This document shows positions 40,072-49,261 of a DNA stretch of 64,000 bases, in pieces (the first letter of the stretch is position 1; every line of letters starts with the position of its first letter). Under the pieces are notes generated by a model. The model searched no databases. It was not told where the DNA came from and saw only the letters and a program-made list of their open reading frames with translations. This stretch comes from Anaerolineae bacterium (GTDB taxonomy: Bacteria > Chloroflexota > Anaerolineae > UBA4142 > SHND01), in assembly GCA_020851635.1 (NCBI GenBank), contig JADZCJ010000044.1, positions 124,001 to 188,000 on the forward strand, in the 5' to 3' direction. Made by a program: the position numbers and the translations under genes.

Positions 40072-41847
40072 TTATTTGACCCACACCGGATCAACATCAA
40101 TGGACTCGCTTTGGCTTATGTTTCGTAAATTTGACCCATCCGCATTCATCAACCAAATCTGAAAGTTCAACGTCCCTTCATTTGACTTGAATGCGATCTG
40201 TGTCCCGTCCGGCGACCAGGTCGGCTTTTGTTTATACACAAACGGATTGCCGCCAAACGTTACCTGAGTAGACCGCCCGGTCGCAAAATCATGCACATAG
40301 ATCTCGTCGTTTGCAAATTCGCGATTCACATACGCAACGCGCGAACCATCGGGCGACCATACGGGATCATAAGCCAGCCCGCGCGACAGCGTCGTGATGG
40401 GGCGTTTCTCGAACGTCTCTTGATTCTCTACCCAGATTTGGAGAATCCCGCGCTCGTCCGGCGCAACTACCACCCGTTCCTGTCGGTCCGGCGAATATGG
40501 CTCCCGCGCCTCTGCATAAATGTAATACAACTGCCCGGTCAGCGCCTGCGTTATCGTCCCGTCCGGCTGCATCACGACGACCATGTCCTGACCAAAGCGG
40601 TTGGTCCGCACCAGCAAATTCCCTTTCAGAAAATCGGGCAGCGGCGCTGCCAGCATATCGCGCACCGTCGGCGTATTGATGGGCGGCGCGGTGGGCGTCA
40701 GTCGCGCAAACAAGGTTGCCGCAGGAATCACGAGAGGTGTGCGCGTCGGCAGCGGCGTAAACGTCGGCGTGACTTCGATCCAGTTCTCGGGCGTCGGGGT
40801 ATATGTGCCGGTCGTCACGGCAATCGCGGTCGCCACCTGGGCAATCGCCACCCGCGTCTCGACATTCGAGGGGGTGAATTGCCGCGTGACCAGGTGGATG
40901 GGGGTGCCTGTGGCGTGAGAACGCGGGAACGGGGTCGCCGTGCCAAAGCGCGTGGCAAAATCTGTTTCCGCCAGCGCTATCGCGGCGGCGGTCACCACAT
41001 TCACGGGTGTGGGTGTGTTTGTCACAACCACAAACTGACCCGGGCGCGCGACGACGCGCAAGGTCGGATGCACGCCCCCTTTGAGGTCCAAACCACCGCT
41101 GTCCCAGGTGAACAACGAGTTGTCCGGACCGAGCGGTCCATCCAGACGGACCACAATAAAGGTCCTCTCGTCAATCTCGACCGACAAGCCCGGCAGCTGG
41201 TCTTGCAGAAACTGCAATTCGTTCACGCGCCCCAAATCAAGGTCGCCCGGACCGAGCGGGCTGTCAATGCTCGTGGTCACGGTCGCGTCAAAGAAATCTC
41301 GCGTGGTCAGGTCTTGCCATTCCGCAAAAGGTTTCAGGCGCACCAGACTCGCGCGCCATTCGCCTTGACTGCCCAGGTTGTCACGGCTCAAGCCCGCCAG
41401 CTCGATTTGCGCCGACAAGATTTCTGAATTGGGCGGAATGGCAGAAACGTCAAAATAGAGCGCGCTTGCATAGCGGTCATTACCAAAATAGCCCGCATGC
41501 AGGTTACGGTCACCCCAGTGCGGCTTGTCGTCAGCCAGCTTGAGATAGCCGCTGCGCGTGGGGTCTGCGATAGAGGTGTAAACCTCTGCGCCTTCGGGCG
41601 GTGTAGGCAGTGGGTTGGTGGTGACGCTTTTGGGCGGGGGCACAATCGCGATCGGTGTGCCGGTGCTGGGCATTGTGGGAGTGGCGCGTGTCGTGGGAGC
41701 CACAACGACCACATTGGTCGGAGTCACATTCGCGGTAGGAGGGTTTATGAGGTTTGGCGCAATATAGATAAATGCGCCAAACGCTACGAGCGAGGCAACA
41801 ATCCACAAGATTGTAGTCAAGCTAGGCAGTCGCGAAAACAAATTCAT
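40072..41847 (-). CDS. Membrane-anchored DNRLRE-like plus TolB-like beta-propeller protein
   Basis: 591 residues. One N-terminal span (about residues 10-32), then a Thr/Pro linker (TTRATPTMPSTGTPIAI). About residues 85-265 resemble the DNRLRE beta-sandwich domain: YTSIADPTRSGYLKLADD, DRYASALYFDVSAIPPNSE and ILSAQIELAGL. A second Thr/Ala/Pro-rich section to about residue 415 follows. The C-terminus has WD40-like/PD40 blades: AYDPVWSPDGSRVAYVN, KPTWSPDGTQIAFKS, and IWLMNADGSNLRNIS. It is presumably exposed outside the membrane and may bind glycan or protein partners. No catalytic site was identified. It has its own extended -10 promoter. Confidence 0.8.
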   Translation of the reverse strand: MNLFSRLPSLTTILWIVASLVAFGAFIYIAPNLINPPTANVTPTNVVVVAPTTRATPTMPSTGTPIAIVPPPKSVTTNPLPTPPEGAEVYTSIADPTRSGYLKLADDKPHWGDRNLHAGYFGNDRYASALYFDVSAIPPNSEILSAQIELAGLSRDNLGSQGEWRASLVRLKPFAEWQDLTTRDFFDATVTTSIDSPLGPGDLDLGRVNELQFLQDQLPGLSVEIDERTFIVVRLDGPLGPDNSLFTWDSGGLDLKGGVHPTLRVVARPGQFVVVTNTPTPVNVVTAAAIALAETDFATRFGTATPFPRSHATGTPIHLVTRQFTPSNVETRVAIAQVATAIAVTTGTYTPTPENWIEVTPTFTPLPTRTPLVIPAATLFARLTPTAPPINTPTVRDMLAAPLPDFLKGNLLVRTNRFGQDMVVVMQPDGTITQALTGQLYYIYAEAREPYSPDRQERVVVAPDERGILQIWVENQETFEKRPITTLSRGLAYDPVWSPDGSRVAYVNREFANDEIYVHDFATGRSTQVTFGGNPFVYKQKPTWSPDGTQIAFKSNEGTLNFQIWLMNADGSNLRNISQSESIDVDPVWVK

Positions 41848-41953
41848 TCCGAATTCTTTTGGCTATGGTGGCGTTGACGCATGAAGACGGCAAATGCGTA
41901 GATTCTCGGGTTTTGCCAAACCAACACAAGAAAATACGCACACGTCAAAAGGC

Positions 41954-41962
41954 ATTATAGCA
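41954..41962 (-). promoter_or_regulatory. Extended -10 promoter upstream of the propeller gene
   Basis: On the minus strand TGCTATAAT is a perfect TGnTATAAT element. The expected transcription start is near 41947, giving a leader of about 100 bases before the ATG at 41847. No clear -35 box. Confidence 0.62.
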
Positions 41963-42026
41963 TATCCGCAACCCTTGATCCCGCTTTGTTGCGGAAACGG
42001 GTGTGCGTCACGATTTTGGACGGTAA

Positions 42027-42060
42027 GGAACGAACGCCGTTTCGTTCCGTGTCCGACACG
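42027..42060. repeat. Dispersed relative of the 57-bp repeat
   Basis: GGAACGAACGCCGTTTCGTT followed by CCGTGTCCGACACG matches the reverse complement of the 23412-23665 repeat unit in its hairpin part (GGAACGAACGCCGATTCGTT there), with divergence after that. It can fold as GGAACGAA/TTCGTTCC. It shows that the tandem array derives from an element found at more than one site. Confidence 0.6.
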
Positions 42061-42156
42061 CCGTTCCGTTCCATTCCTTGCGCGCCCGGCACGCTGCAGC
42101 GAGCGTGCCCTACGCTTGACCTCAAATATGACGCATACTCTGGAGAAACTTGGAAA

Positions 42157-44220
42157 CTATTTCTCGCGCGCCAACACTCGTTTTGCCCGCGCGACGACGT
42201 TATCCACCGTAAAGCCGAATTTTTCAAAGAGCACTTGCCATGGTGCGGACGCGCCATAGCGCTCGATGCTCAGCACATCGCCCTCATCGCCCACATACTT
42301 GCTCCAGCCCTGCGCGATGCCCGCCTCCACAGCCAGCCGCGCCTTGACCGAGCCGGGTAACACACTATCTCGATATTCTTTCGATTGCCCGTCAAACAAG
42401 TCCCAACTCGGCATCGAGACGACGCGCGCGTGAATCTTTTCCTCTGCCAATTTTTTCTGCGCGCCCACAATCAGCTGCACTTCGGAACCCGACGCAATCA
42501 GGATCATGTCCGGTTTGCCGCCCGGCGCATCCGACAAGACATACGCGCCTCGAATCAGTCCTTCCGCCGACGCGTATACCGTCCGGTCGAACGTCGGCAC
42601 GTTTTGGCGCGTTAGCACCAGCGCCGTCGGATTGTTGTTATGCTCCACTGCCACCCGCCATGCCGCCGCGGTTTCGTTTGCATCGGCGGGGCGAATCACC
42701 GATAACTTGGGAATCGCGCGCAGCGCGGCAAGATGCTCCACCGGTTGGTGCGTTGGACCGTCTTCGCCGAGCGCCACGCTGTCATGGGTAAACACGTAAA
42801 TAACGTGCTGCTGCATCAAACAAGCCAGTCGCATCGCGGGGCGCATGTAATCGCTAAACGTAAAGAACGTGGCAGTGAACGGCAATATTCCGCCGTGGAG
42901 CGCCAGCCCATTCGCCGCAGCCCCCATCGCATGTTCGCGCACGCCAAAATGCAGGTTTCGTCCCGCATAGCTCCAGCCGCCGCCAACCGAGCCCTGTTGG
43001 TCGCCCGCCGCCGCATCCGACGGCTCAAAATCACCCATATTCTTGAGCGCGGTCATCGTCGAAGGGTCCAGGTCCGCCGAGCCGCCGATCAGGTTCGGCA
43101 TGTGTTTGGCGATTGCGTTCAAAATCTGTCCGCCCGCCACGCGCGTCGAAACTCCTTTTTCGTCCGCCTTGAAGGTCGGAATGTCCGCGTCCCAATCCGG
43201 GACTTTGTCGCCCGCAAGAATCATCTTGAATTCGCGCGCCAATTCGGGGAATGAGATCGCATATGCATCAAATCGCGCGGTCCATTCCCGTTCGGCTGTC
43301 TCGCCCGCCGCCAATGCCTGACGAAAGTGTTCCAACGCCTCGCCGGGAACAAAAAAGGCAGGTTCTTCCGGAAATCCCAGGTTCTTTTTGGTCAGTTTCA
43401 CTTCTTCGGCGCCGAGCGGCGAACCGTGCACCTCAAACGTGCCCGCCTTGTGCGGCGAACCAAAACCGATCGTGTTGCGCACCAAAATCAATGAAGGACG
43501 CGAGGTGTCGGCGCGCGCATTTTCCAACGCGGCCTGGATCGCTCTCAAATCGTTCCCGTCCGAGACGCGTTGAATCTGCCAGTCGTATGCCTCGAACCGC
43601 GCCCCCACATCTTCGGTGAACGAAAGATGCGTCGTGCCCGCAAGCGAAATCTTGTTGTCGTCATACAAATAGATCAGCTTGCCCAGTTTCAAATGTCCTG
43701 CCAGCGAAGCCGCCTCGGACGCAACGCCTTCCATCAAATCTCCGTCCGTCACAATCGCATACGTATAGTGATTTACAATTTCGTGCCCCGGACGATTATA
43801 GCGCGCGGCGAGATACGCTTCGGCAATCGCAAACCCGACACCGTTCGCAAAGCCCTGCCCCAACGGTCCCGTCGTCACTTCGACGCCTGCCGTCAAACCG
43901 TGTTCGGGATGACCCGGCGTCAAGGAATCCCACTGTCGAAAATTCTTGATCTCGTCCAACGAAAGATCATAGCCCGTCAGATACAGCAGCGCATACAGCA
44001 GCATCGAGCCGTGTCCGCCCGACAAAATAAAGCGGTCGCGGTCAAACCATTTCGGGTTTGCCGGGTTGTGTTTCAATAAACGCGTCCACAACACATACGC
44101 CATCGGCGCGGCGCCCAGCGGCAGCCCGGGATGCCCGCTGTTTGCCTTTTGGATCGCATCAATCGAAAGCGCGCGGATAGTATTGATAGATAATTTGTCC
44201 AACTCGGAAATTGTGCTCAT
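42157..44220 (-). CDS. tkt: Transketolase
   Basis: 687 residues from the ATG at 44220 ([20 protein letters not shown]). Normal length for bacterial transketolase. Motifs: [20 protein letters not shown] at the start, [20 protein letters not shown] (thiamine diphosphate motif GDG...), [47 protein letters not shown] and a C-terminal domain with [20 protein letters not shown]. It moves two-carbon ketol units in the pentose phosphate pathway and supplies erythrose 4-phosphate, a substrate of the DAHP synthase encoded in the neighbouring aromatic operon. It lies 20 bases after the choline-kinase-like gene. Confidence 0.97.
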   Translation of the reverse strand: MSTISELDKLSINTIRALSIDAIQKANSGHPGLPLGAAPMAYVLWTRLLKHNPANPKWFDRDRFILSGGHGSMLLYALLYLTGYDLSLDEIKNFRQWDSLTPGHPEHGLTAGVEVTTGPLGQGFANGVGFAIAEAYLAARYNRPGHEIVNHYTYAIVTDGDLMEGVASEAASLAGHLKLGKLIYLYDDNKISLAGTTHLSFTEDVGARFEAYDWQIQRVSDGNDLRAIQAALENARADTSRPSLILVRNTIGFGSPHKAGTFEVHGSPLGAEEVKLTKKNLGFPEEPAFFVPGEALEHFRQALAAGETAEREWTARFDAYAISFPELAREFKMILAGDKVPDWDADIPTFKADEKGVSTRVAGGQILNAIAKHMPNLIGGSADLDPSTMTALKNMGDFEPSDAAAGDQQGSVGGGWSYAGRNLHFGVREHAMGAAANGLALHGGILPFTATFFTFSDYMRPAMRLACLMQQHVIYVFTHDSVALGEDGPTHQPVEHLAALRAIPKLSVIRPADANETAAAWRVAVEHNNNPTALVLTRQNVPTFDRTVYASAEGLIRGAYVLSDAPGGKPDMILIASGSEVQLIVGAQKKLAEEKIHARVVSMPSWDLFDGQSKEYRDSVLPGSVKARLAVEAGIAQGWSKYVGDEGDVLSIERYGASAPWQVLFEKFGFTVDNVVARAKRVLAREK

Positions 44221-44240
44221 GTTGTTGCTCCCATCAAGTC

Positions 44241-45143
44241 CTACACCTGTGCCAACCACTCGCGAAATTCGGGCGCGTCCATTTTTTGGGTCGCGCGCCC
44301 CCAGCGGTCTGCTGCCCAGCCCCAAAAATCATAATCAATGGTCGAGATTTTTGCCTGAATCGCCGCCCACAACGTCCACCCCACATCCGACATGACCATG
44401 TTTAGCCGCATCCGCGCGAGTTTGTCAGGATACGCTGCGCCAAAATACCCGACGCACAATTCGCGCTGTGCCGTTTCGTCAAACTGCTGTTCTTGCGCCG
44501 TGTTGCCCAATTCAAAGGTCGGGTCATTGTTGCCGCTGTACTCGAAATCAATCAACCACAGTTTCGCGCCATCGTCAATATAATTCTCTGCCAGTAAATC
44601 ATTATGACAGGGGACGGTAGGCAGCGGATGCCGCGCAAACGCGGTTTCAATCTCGCGCACGCGCGGCATGTATTGCGGGTATCCGTCGGGAATGGTCACG
44701 TCCTGCTCGCGCGCAATCTGCAAATAATGCTCGGCGAGCCGAAACATATCAAAATCGCGCAAAAAACGCGGACCGCCGTGCAGTTGTTTTAACGATGCAG
44801 CCATGCGCGTTGGGACGCCGGATTCGTTGAGGCGCGGGATGCTCATCGTCGTGCCGTGAATATATTCCAGCACCATTACGTTTTCGGCGTCCAAATACTC
44901 GACCACGCGCGGCGCAATCCCCGTCGTGCTTGCTGCCCGCGCGTTAAAAACTTCGTTGGCGCGGTCAATCGCCAATAGTTCTGTTTTGGCGCCGGGAATC
45001 CGCACCACATACGGCACGCCGTCCGCCTCGACGCGATAGTTGGTATTGGTCAGCCCGCCGCTCAACGGCGCGATGGCAAGAGTTTTGCCTTTGAATGTGG
45101 CAAGCCGAGATAGCACACTTTTAATCGGCTCAATCAAACTCAC
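44241..45143 (-). CDS. Choline/ethanolamine kinase-like phosphotransferase (APH fold)
   Basis: 300 residues from a GTG that overlaps the TGA of the upstream flavoprotein (GTGA). N-lobe: [20 protein letters not shown] (nucleotide loop), [20 protein letters not shown] with the ATP-contact Lys position replaced by the family's RIPG. C-lobe: [20 protein letters not shown] (Brenner motif with catalytic Asp) and [20 protein letters not shown] (metal-binding DFE). It resembles LicA-type choline kinases. The substrate could be choline or a related amino alcohol. Its overlap with a dimethylglycine/sarcosine dehydrogenase-like gene points to methylamine or choline-derived metabolism, which is an inference. 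Confidence 0.86.
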   Translation of the reverse strand: MSLIEPIKSVLSRLATFKGKTLAIAPLSGGLTNTNYRVEADGVPYVVRIPGAKTELLAIDRANEVFNARAASTTGIAPRVVEYLDAENVMVLEYIHGTTMSIPRLNESGVPTRMAASLKQLHGGPRFLRDFDMFRLAEHYLQIAREQDVTIPDGYPQYMPRVREIETAFARHPLPTVPCHNDLLAENYIDDGAKLWLIDFEYSGNNDPTFELGNTAQEQQFDETAQRELCVGYFGAAYPDKLARMRLNMVMSDVGWTLWAAIQAKISTIDYDFWGWAADRWGRATQKMDAPEFREWLAQV

Positions 45144-47626
45144 CCCTTTACCTTTTCACCCCTGGGGTCGTACAACACATCCGCGTCCACCTGCGCGGGG
45201 AACCGCTCACCCAGTATCTCTATCTCGAGCGGCGTCCCTGCTTTTGCCGCCTCGAGCGGCAAATACACAAAACCAATGCTCTTGCCCACCGTATACCCAT
45301 AACCGCCACTGCGTAACCGCCCCATCAACTCCCCATTGTGATAGACCGGCTCTCCGCCATAAAGCCCCGGGTTGCGCTCCATCGTGATCGTAGCCAGTTT
45401 ACGCGTGCGTTCCTGTTTTTGCGTTACAAGCGCCTCTCGCCCGATAAAATCACCCTTGTCCATTTTTACGCAAAAGCCGAGACCCGCTTCATACGGGTTC
45501 TCATTCGGCGTAATGTCCGTGCTCCAATAACGATACCCTTTTTCCAGCCGCAGCGAATCGAGCGCCTTGTAGCCCGCGGGTTGAATCCCAAATTCTGCCC
45601 CCGCGCGCATCAACGCATCCCACACAAGCCCCGCGTCCTTGTTTTCGAGACAAAATTCCCAACCCAATTCGCCCACATACGTCACGCGCTGCGCCCACAC
45701 CCGGCAGTTTTCTATCCCGATAAATTTTCCTCTCATGTAGGGCAAGCCCGCGTTCGAAACATCATCCCCGGTGGCGCGCGCCAGGACATGCCGCGCCAGA
45801 GGTCCCCACATTCCAATCACCGCATACTGTTCTGTCACATCCCGGATCTCGAGACTCGCCAACTTCGGGTCACTATTTTCCAGTCGCTCTTGCTGCATCT
45901 CCATCCAGCCCAGATCGCTCGGCACAAAACTACTCCCACAGATCACGCGAAAATGTTCCTCGCCCAGCCGCGCAATCGTCACATCGCTCTCGATGCCGCC
46001 GCGCGGGTTCAAAAACTGTGTATACGTGATTGTGCCGACGGGTTTGTCCAAATCATTGTCCGCGAGCAGATTCAAGAATGACAATGCGCCTGCCCCGCGC
46101 ACGTCCACTTTGCCGAACGAGGTCATGTCCCACAGCGCCACCCGTTCGCGCGCGGCGCGATGCTCCTCACCCGCCTCTTGGAAAAATGGCGTGTCGAACC
46201 ATCCTGTCGCGCGCTGGTCTGCGCCCGCGCGCTTGCCGACCCCGCCCGCCGCAAAATAGTTGACGCGCTCCCAACCATTCTTTTCGCCAAAAACACCGCC
46301 CATTGCCAGCATCTTGGCATCCAGAGGCGATTTGCGTTTCTCGCGCGCTCGCTCGTTTTCATCGTGCGGAAACCGCAGCCAGTAGTAATATTTGTATGCT
46401 TCTTGAGCGCGCTCGGAAGCATAGGGGCGGTCGCGGCAAATTTCGCCAAAGCGCCGCACATTCAATTCGGTCACATCATACGGCGGCTCGCCATTCACAA
46501 TCCACTGCGAAATAATATCGCCGATTGCCGCGCCCGCGCCGAATCCCGTGTGCGACAACCCACACGCCGCCCAGAACCCGGGCACACCGGGCACGGGACC
46601 CAACAGCGGTTTGCTGTCGGGCGTGAGCGCCTCGGGACCATGCACCAGATTCACCACCTCTGCCTTTTCGAGCATGGGCATCCGTCGAACCGCGCCCTCC
46701 ATGATTGGCGCAAACAATTCCCAATCGGGCGGCAAGAGCTGTTGCGTAAAATCCCACGGCACGCCGTCAAGCGCCCAGTCACGCGGCTCCAGCTCGAACC
46801 CGCCGATCACCAGTCCCCCGACTTCTTCGCGCAAATAGACCAGGTTCTCGGGATCGCGCAGACAGGGCAGCGTTTTGGGGAATGTGAATCCGGGCACCCG
46901 CGCCAGCAGGTGCTGATGCCCGAGCGGCGTCATGGGCAAATTCACGCCAACCATCTCACCCAGCTGTCGCCCCCACATTCCGCCTGCGTTCACCACACAA
47001 TCCGTTTGAATCGCGCCCTGCTCTGTTGTCACGCCGCAAATCGCGCCCTTGCCGTCGCGCAAAATATCGGTCACGCGCACGTTGGTCAAGATCGTCGCGC
47101 CGCCCAGTTTCGCGCGCCGCGCAATTTCCATCGTCGCGCCGCTCGGGTCAATCCACCCATCAGTGGGCAAAAAAATCGAGCCAAACAAATCCTCGCCGCT
47201 CATCCATGGAAAGATTTCCAACGATTCCCGTGGCGAAATGATCTCGACGCTCAAGCCAATCGCCTTTGCCAGCCCGACCTGCCGTTTCAGAAACAGAAAC
47301 TGGTCCGGACTCGACGCCACGCGCAGACTGCCCACCTCATGCCAATTCCCCGCGCCCTCATCCATGCCGCGATACAGGTCAATGCTGTATTTACGCATCC
47401 GCATCAGCGTCGGCGAGGTGTGAAAATGCGTCAGCATCCCCGCCGCGTGCCATGTCGAGCCGCTGGTCAGTTCGCCCTTGTCCAACAGCACCACATCTCG
47501 CACGCCCAACTGTGTGAGATGATATGCAATGCTCGTCCCCGCAATTCCCCCGCCGATCACCACAACCCGCGCGTGCTTGTTCCAAGGTCCGCCGTTCGTA
47601 ACCGCCTCCCGCATTGGATCGCTCAT
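45140..47626 (-). CDS. FAD-dependent dimethylglycine/sarcosine dehydrogenase-like protein (DAO plus GcvT)
   Basis: 828 residues, the length of two-domain DMGDH/SARDH enzymes. The FAD domain has VVVIGGGIAGTSIAYHL (G25-x-G-x-x-G30) and SGSTWHAAGM, whose His60 is the covalent-flavin His of this family. DPENLVYLREEVGGLVIGGF and GPEALTPDSKPLLGPVPGVP follow. From about residue 445 to the end is a folate-binding GcvT-like part, including DMTSFGKVDVRGAGALSFLN, YVGELGWEFCLENKDAGLVW, and NENPYEAGLGFCVKMDKGDF. It would demethylate an N-methyl glycine and pass the C1 unit to tetrahydrofolate. Exact substrate unknown. It heads a three-gene unit with the kinase and transketolase. Confidence 0.92.
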   Translation of the reverse strand: MSDPMREAVTNGGPWNKHARVVVIGGGIAGTSIAYHLTQLGVRDVVLLDKGELTSGSTWHAAGMLTHFHTSPTLMRMRKYSIDLYRGMDEGAGNWHEVGSLRVASSPDQFLFLKRQVGLAKAIGLSVEIISPRESLEIFPWMSGEDLFGSIFLPTDGWIDPSGATMEIARRAKLGGATILTNVRVTDILRDGKGAICGVTTEQGAIQTDCVVNAGGMWGRQLGEMVGVNLPMTPLGHQHLLARVPGFTFPKTLPCLRDPENLVYLREEVGGLVIGGFELEPRDWALDGVPWDFTQQLLPPDWELFAPIMEGAVRRMPMLEKAEVVNLVHGPEALTPDSKPLLGPVPGVPGFWAACGLSHTGFGAGAAIGDIISQWIVNGEPPYDVTELNVRRFGEICRDRPYASERAQEAYKYYYWLRFPHDENERAREKRKSPLDAKMLAMGGVFGEKNGWERVNYFAAGGVGKRAGADQRATGWFDTPFFQEAGEEHRAARERVALWDMTSFGKVDVRGAGALSFLNLLADNDLDKPVGTITYTQFLNPRGGIESDVTIARLGEEHFRVICGSSFVPSDLGWMEMQQERLENSDPKLASLEIRDVTEQYAVIGMWGPLARHVLARATGDDVSNAGLPYMRGKFIGIENCRVWAQRVTYVGELGWEFCLENKDAGLVWDALMRAGAEFGIQPAGYKALDSLRLEKGYRYWSTDITPNENPYEAGLGFCVKMDKGDFIGREALVTQKQERTRKLATITMERNPGLYGGEPVYHNGELMGRLRSGGYGYTVGKSIGFVYLPLEAAKAGTPLEIEILGERFPAQVDADVLYDPRGEKVKG

Positions 47627-47646
47627 CAGTTCTCACCCCGAATCAG

Positions 47647-47674
47647 ATTTTATCGTCCTTGCAGCGCATGGCAA
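47647..47674 (-). promoter_or_regulatory. Promoter for the flavoprotein-kinase-transketolase unit
   Basis: On the minus strand TTGCCA (47669-47674) and TAAAAT (47647-47652) are separated by 16 bases. The start of transcription would fall near 47640, about 14 bases before the ATG at 47626. Confidence 0.5.
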
Positions 47675-47788
47675 GATCGAAAATTCGGCCCGCCCAAATA
47701 ATCCCCGGATTGCGCCGCTCAGAAACGCGTCAGAGTGTATCATCCGTGCTGGACAAGCGCAAGACCACACTCGAGGTGGCGCGCGCAT

Positions 47789-47816
47789 TTGACATCCCGA
47801 CAAATAGCTATATACT
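47789..47816 (+). promoter_or_regulatory. Strong sigma-70-type promoter of the shikimate operon
   Basis: TTGACA (47789-47794, perfect -35) and TATACT (47811-47816) are separated by 16 bases. The predicted transcription start is near 47823, only about seven bases before the ATG of the leader peptide. This is the best promoter match in the window. Confidence 0.75.
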
Positions 47817-47829
47817 CGCCTCCAACAAT

Positions 47830-47922
47830 ATGCATCCTCGCTCGGGCTTTTATTTTACGTGGTTTTATTTTACCTTTGCAAACACAAAGGTCGAACAGCC
47901 ACGCGTGCCGAGCGGAGCGTAA
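47830..47922 (+). CDS. Aromatic-rich leader peptide (attenuator)
   Basis: A 30-codon frame beginning ATG CAT CCT and ending with TAA at 47920-47922. Residues 7-16 are FYFTWFYFTF: five Phe, two Tyr and one Trp in ten codons (47848-47877). No Shine-Dalgarno is seen; the ATG lies about seven bases from the predicted transcription start, in line with other near-leaderless starts in this window. The stop is 27 bases before a strong terminator hairpin. This is the layout of a trp/phe-type leader peptide whose translation senses charged tRNA-Phe, -Tyr and -Trp. The peptide itself need not be stable. Expression is not proven. Confidence 0.78.
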   Translation: MHPRSGFYFTWFYFTFANTKVEQPRVPSGA

Positions 47923-47948
47923 AATCCAACACAGGCACACCAACCAGG

Positions 47949-47979
47949 GAGCGTGGGGTTTCGACCCCACGCTCTTTTT
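47949..47979 (+). terminator. Attenuator terminator before aroF
   Basis: GAGCGTGGGG (47949-47958) and CCCCACGCTC (47965-47974) form a perfect 10-bp stem with a six-base loop, followed by TTTTT (47975-47979). The 5' arm (GCGTGG, 47951-47956) can instead pair with CCACGC (47899-47904) inside the end of the leader frame; adjoining GTGCC (47905-47909) can pair with GGCAC (47934-47938). CCACG can also pair with CGTGG at 47858-47862, within the Thr-Trp codons. The three pairings exclude each other, as in classic attenuators. Confidence 0.8.
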
Positions 47980-48059
47980 GTTGGCAGCAAACGTCGCTGC
48001 AAACGTGCCTGTTTTATGACCTCTACCCAACGGCACGCCGCCGACGCCGTGCCCCGGTA

Positions 48060-48120
48060 GGACAAATCGCAAATCATATGCCGCTGATTTGTCCCTTTTG
48101 GACAAGACACACGCTTGTCC
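48060..48120 (+). promoter_or_regulatory. Overlapping hairpins before the aroF start
   Basis: Four segments can pair in alternating ways: GGACAAATC (48060-48068) with GATTTGTCC (48086-48094); TTGTCC (48089-48094) with GGACAA (48100-48105); GGACAAG (48100-48106) with CTTGTCC (48114-48120). A GGAGG sequence follows at 48127-48131. Another hairpin, GGCACG/CGTGCC, lies just upstream near 48032-48053. A second level of control, perhaps of translation, is possible. Confidence 0.5.
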
Positions 48121-48223
48121 CCAAATGGAGGTCCGCATGCTCACTCAACATACCACTCGCAACATCATGCCGCCGCTCGTCGTCGCCGATGAGCCGCAAG
48201 CAATCTGTAAGGAGGTTTCTGCA

Positions 48224-49237
<1,014 letters not shown>

Positions 49238-49261
49238 CCGATTCAATGTATACTTGCGCCC

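Larger units (their letters stand above)
41848..42156. other. 309-bp intergenic region with promoter, repeat copy and hairpin
   Basis: No gene seen. It holds the extended -10 promoter for the propeller gene (41954-41962), a dispersed relative of the 57-bp repeat (42027-42060), and a perfect 8-bp hairpin GGCACGCT-GCAGCG-AGCGTGCC (42088-42109) downstream of the transketolase stop. The hairpin lacks a clear T-run on the minus strand. Confidence 0.7.
47627..48136. other. 510-bp divergent control region between the flavoprotein gene and the shikimate operon
   Basis: It holds a minus-strand promoter (47647-47674), a plus-strand promoter (47789-47816), a short aromatic-rich leader frame (47830-47922), an intrinsic terminator (47949-47979) and several hairpins up to the aroF start region. 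These are described separately. Confidence 0.8.

Noticed and set aside
46160-47701. Plus-strand open frame of 513 codons
   Set aside because: Antisense to the FAD-dependent dehydrogenase gene, whose motifs are unmistakable; no domain is seen in this frame.
47930-47980. T-box riboswitch in the aroF leader
   Set aside because: No AGGGTGG-type T-box sequence or specifier loop could be found; a leader peptide with aromatic codons explains the terminator better.
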